DNA of 33,847 nucleotides, taken from assembly GCA_023383035.1 (NCBI GenBank), contig JAHDYE010000011.1, positions 1 to 33,847 on the forward strand. The letters are read 5' to 3'. The notes under the pieces were generated by a model. The model ran no database searches. It was not told the origin of the DNA and was given only the letters and a program-made list of their open reading frames with translations. Numbering within the stretch: position 1 is the stretch's first letter; every line of letters starts with the position of its first letter. The stretch comes from Burkholderiaceae bacterium (GTDB lineage Bacteria; Pseudomonadota; Gammaproteobacteria; Burkholderiales; Burkholderiaceae_E). This document shows, one piece after another, positions 31,570 to 33,847 of this stretch. Position numbers and translations under genes: made by a program.

Positions 31570-32133
31570 TCAGCCGAAGGTATGGACGTCGGTCGGAGAG
31601 CCGGCCGAGCCTGTGCGGACGCGCTGGACCGCTTCCCAGGCGACGAACAGGATCACCGCCACCCACAGGATGCAAGCGACGCTGCCCAGCGCGTAGACCG
31701 TCCATTCGGGCAGGTTGAGGAACATACTGCGCTGGTCGCGGGTGTACGCCGAGACTCCGCCGGCGGCCAGACGCCAGGTGATCATCGCGGCCACGATCGC
31801 GAACAGCAGGTTCATGACCGCGTCGAGCGCATGGTTCACCCTGCGCGGCAGCGGACGCGTGAAGAAATCGACCATCACGTTTCCGCCGTGAAGGTGGCAG
31901 TAGGGAAGGAAGCAGAAGACCAGGACTCCGGTGAGCTGGTCGACGATCTCGCTGTCGCCCAGGATCGGCTTGCCGAACTGCGCGCCGATCACCGACATCA
32001 TGATCACCATCATCACCGCGATGAGCGCCGCGCCGCCGACCATCGCGACGCTGCCGCAGATCCGGTCCAGTCGACGACGGCCGGCGGCCGTCGCGTCGGC
32101 CCCACCCCCCGATACCGGAGATACGTCGTTCAC
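31570..32133 (-). CDS. dctQ: TRAP transporter small permease subunit DctQ (system 2)
   Basis: This is a 187-residue four-helix membrane protein starting at a GTG with a G-rich ribosome site. DctQ features include AQFGKPILGDSEIVDQLTGV and HLHGGNVMVDFFTRPLP. The first 20 or so residues are a hydrophilic Gly/Ala/Arg-rich tail. It is 19 bases after dctP and 33 before dctM, completing an ordinary P-Q-M set. Confidence 0.9.
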   Translation of the reverse strand: MNDVSPVSGGGADATAAGRRRLDRICGSVAMVGGAALIAVMMVIMMSVIGAQFGKPILGDSEIVDQLTGVLVFCFLPYCHLHGGNVMVDFFTRPLPRRVNHALDAVMNLLFAIVAAMITWRLAAGGVSAYTRDQRSMFLNLPEWTVYALGSVACILWVAVILFVAWEAVQRVRTGSAGSPTDVHTFG

Positions 32134-32152
32134 CTCTGCCCCCCGCGGCCGG

Positions 32153-33187
32153 TCATTTGCGGCCGTATCTGGCGGTCACGTCCAGGAGGTCGTCGAACAT
32201 CTTCTGCCCCGGCAGTCCGCGCTTTTCGGCGTCGGCGATCCACTGCTTGTAGACCGGTGCCATCGCCGCGCGCCACTTCGCGGTCTCCTCGGGCGAAAGC
32301 GAGTAGATCGTGTTCCCGGCATCGCCGATCGCCTTCTTGGCAGGGATCGTCAGCTCGTCGATCTTCTTCGCGACGGAAATCGAGTAGGCAACGCCGATGT
32401 TGTCGTCGATCACCTTCCTGAGGTCGGCCGGCAGCTTGTCGTAGGAGGCCTGGCTCATCAGGGTCATGATCGGGTTCTGGTACAAGGGCGTCTCCATGTG
32501 GAACTTCGTGACCTCCTGCAGCTTGTACGGAGCCATGATCGCCCAGTTGATCGTCATGCCGTCGAGCTGGCCACGCTGCAGCGCCTCGTAGACCTCGGGC
32601 AACGCGACCCCGACCGGGGTTCCGCCGAGGGTCTTGATCGCCTCGCCCACGTAACGTCCCGGAACGCGGATGCGCATGCCGGAGAGATCGGCTGCGGAGC
32701 GGACCGCCTTGGTCCGCGTGTGCAGCACCGCCGCGTCGGTCGTGTGTATGTGGATGATCTTGAGTCCCTTGAGCTCGCTGTTCATCAGCCACTTCTGCGC
32801 CCATTCGAGCACCGCAGGCGTCTGGCCCGCGGAAGTGCCGACGTTGACGAACGGCAGTTCGGTGGCCTGCAGCAGCGGGAAGCGGTTCGGTGTCGCCCCC
32901 GGAATCGTGATCACGATGTCGACCACCCCGTCCTCGACCTGCTGGATCAGGTCGCTCACCTTCCCGCCGAGCTGCATGCTCGGGTAGAACTCGAGCTTCA
33001 GCCTGCCGTTGGAGTCCTTCGCGATCTTCTCGATCAGCGGAAGCATGTGGTGCACGGCTTCCGGAGCCTGCGGGCCGGAGAATGAGTGCACCTTCAGGAT
33101 GACGGGTTGCTGCGCCATGGCGCCGGCAGAAGCCGCCATGGCGAACGTGGCGGCCAGCGCCCATTTACCGAGGGTCTTCCAGTTCAT
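32153..33187 (-). CDS. dctP: TRAP transporter periplasmic substrate-binding protein DctP (system 2)
   Basis: This 344-residue secreted receptor has a Sec-type signal peptide (KTLGKWALAATFAMAASAGA with cleavage after AMA) and DctP-family landmarks: KDSNGRLKLEFYPSMQLGGK, LSGMRIRVPGRYVGEAIKTL (the Arg binding the substrate carboxylate) and EVYEALQRGQLDGMTINWA. It starts 14 bases after the urocanase-like gene, so transport and catabolism are co-transcribed. The cargo should be a carboxylic acid; given the operon, an imidazole acid is the first guess. Confidence 0.9.
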   Translation of the reverse strand: MNWKTLGKWALAATFAMAASAGAMAQQPVILKVHSFSGPQAPEAVHHMLPLIEKIAKDSNGRLKLEFYPSMQLGGKVSDLIQQVEDGVVDIVITIPGATPNRFPLLQATELPFVNVGTSAGQTPAVLEWAQKWLMNSELKGLKIIHIHTTDAAVLHTRTKAVRSAADLSGMRIRVPGRYVGEAIKTLGGTPVGVALPEVYEALQRGQLDGMTINWAIMAPYKLQEVTKFHMETPLYQNPIMTLMSQASYDKLPADLRKVIDDNIGVAYSISVAKKIDELTIPAKKAIGDAGNTIYSLSPEETAKWRAAMAPVYKQWIADAEKRGLPGQKMFDDLLDVTARYGRK

Positions 33188-33201
33188 GATGGTTGTCTCG
33201 C

Positions 33202-33847
33202 TCACAGTGAAAAATGGTTGATGTTCCTGCGCCTGCTCTCGTCGATCGCGTCGTCGTACCCGGCGTCGGCGTAGCGCATCACGCCGAGCGACGTGTCGTT
33301 GTCCAGCGTGAGCCGCAGCCGCTGCTCGGCCTGGAGCGTGCCGTCGGCGATCAGCGTGACGCCCGCGCTCGTCATGTACCCGCTGTAGCCGCCCCCACCC
33401 GAATGGATCGCCACCAGGTCGGCCTGCGACGAGCACGTGATCATCGCGTTGAGCAGGGGCCAGTCAGCGATCGCGTCGGACCCGTCACGCATGTTCTCGG
33501 TCATGATGTTCGGGTGCGCCATCGCGCCCGCGTCCAGGTGATCGCGGGTGAACGCCACCGGGGCCTTGAGCACGCCCTCGGCGACCATGCGGTTCACCGC
33601 CAGCGCGAGTTCGGTGCGGTCGCCATGGCCCATCCAGGCGATGCGCGCAGGAAGGCCCTCGAAGCGGATGTGCTCGCGCGCCAGCCGGATCCAGTTCGCG
33701 ATGATCCGGTTGTCGGCAAAGCGGTTCAGCAGGAAGTCGTCGATGGCGGCGATGTCCGCCGGGTCGTTCGACAGCGCGATCCACCGGAAGGGCCCGATGG
33801 CGCGGCAGAACATCGGCCGCAGGAAGGCCTCGGTGAAGATCGGGATG
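33202..33847 (-). CDS. hutU: Urocanate hydratase-like protein (3' part only, runs off right edge)
   Basis: The last 214 codons of a urocanase-family protein are present. The active-site Cys (P. putida Cys410) is seen in RPMFCRAIGPFRW, and RDHLDAGAMAHPN, MRDGSDAIADWPLLNA and GVMRYADAGYDDAI follow the family. Several normally near-invariant stretches differ: HSGGGGYSGYMTSAG replaces the usual HHGGGVGMGxSxHxG, MRYADAGY replaces MRHADAGY, and the GLGxR of the Rossmann region reads GHGDR. It probably hydrates urocanate or a modified urocanate (for example N-methyl- or thio-urocanate). It is the most upstream visible gene of the operon that also holds the ammonia-lyase. Confidence 0.85.
   Translation of the reverse strand, partial: IPIFTEAFLRPMFCRAIGPFRWIALSNDPADIAAIDDFLLNRFADNRIIANWIRLAREHIRFEGLPARIAWMGHGDRTELALAVNRMVAEGVLKAPVAFTRDHLDAGAMAHPNIMTENMRDGSDAIADWPLLNAMITCSSQADLVAIHSGGGGYSGYMTSAGVTLIADGTLQAEQRLRLTLDNDTSLGVMRYADAGYDDAIDESRRRNINHFSL

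Overview
This is a high-GC, densely coded chromosomal window with no rRNA, tRNA, CRISPR array or recognisable transposase. Gene content points to a metabolically versatile proteobacterium, most likely a betaproteobacterium of the Burkholderiales. That content is two DctPQM-type TRAP transporters, CaiB/BaiF CoA-transferase with paired acyl-CoA dehydrogenases, FAD-linked 2-hydroxyacid oxidase, and GntR, TetR and LysR regulators. The taxonomic call is inference. An oxygen-dependent fatty acid hydroxylase-family protein and the acyl-CoA dehydrogenases suggest an aerobic or facultative lifestyle.

Region 1 (1-15305, all minus strand) is a corrinoid (B12)-dependent methyl-transfer locus. Read in the direction of transcription it holds: a PanB-like protein; a GntR/FCD regulator; a decayed duplicate of a corrinoid-domain gene tail; a fused methyltransferase-corrinoid protein with the domain order of chloromethane CmuA; a fatty acid hydroxylase-family protein; a TRAP transporter; a free corrinoid protein; a second URO-D-type methyltransferase; a fused MetV/MetF-like methylenetetrahydrofolate reductase; a methyltetrahydrofolate:corrinoid methyltransferase; an amidohydrolase; a ferredoxin/ASKHA corrinoid-reactivating protein; and the start of a DUF1638 protein. 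The genes are enough to take a methyl group from an imported substrate, via Co(I)-corrinoid, to tetrahydrofolate and oxidise it to methylene-H4F. The substrate is unknown. The two methyltransferase units share a near-identical palindrome upstream, probably the operator of the GntR protein.

Region 2 (15478-17822, plus strand) is a two-gene unit: an enolase homologue with two altered substrate-contact residues, and an APH-family small-molecule kinase overlapping it by 4 bp. Region 3 (17828-21187) has an MFS transporter divergent from a TetR regulator with two operators between them, a wrecked short-chain dehydrogenase gene, a 2-hydroxychromene-2-carboxylate isomerase-family protein, and an ArsD homologue lacking the N-terminal cysteines. 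A truncated HigA/NadS-type antitoxin gene and a LysR regulator follow (21194-22324).

Region 4 (22354-33847, minus strand, running off the right edge) is a single tightly packed operon of at least ten genes: urocanase-like (partial), TRAP dctP-dctQ-dctM, CoA-transferase, two acyl-CoA dehydrogenases, histidine ammonia-lyase-like, FAD-linked 2-hydroxyacid dehydrogenase and aromatic-type aminotransferase. The combination reads as a funnel of histidine-related imidazole acids (imidazolelactate, imidazolepyruvate, imidazolepropionate, or methylated or thiolated analogues) into urocanate or an analogue and onward. This is inferred from gene content, and I know of no characterised operon of this exact make-up. 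It is the best candidate here for an undescribed pathway.
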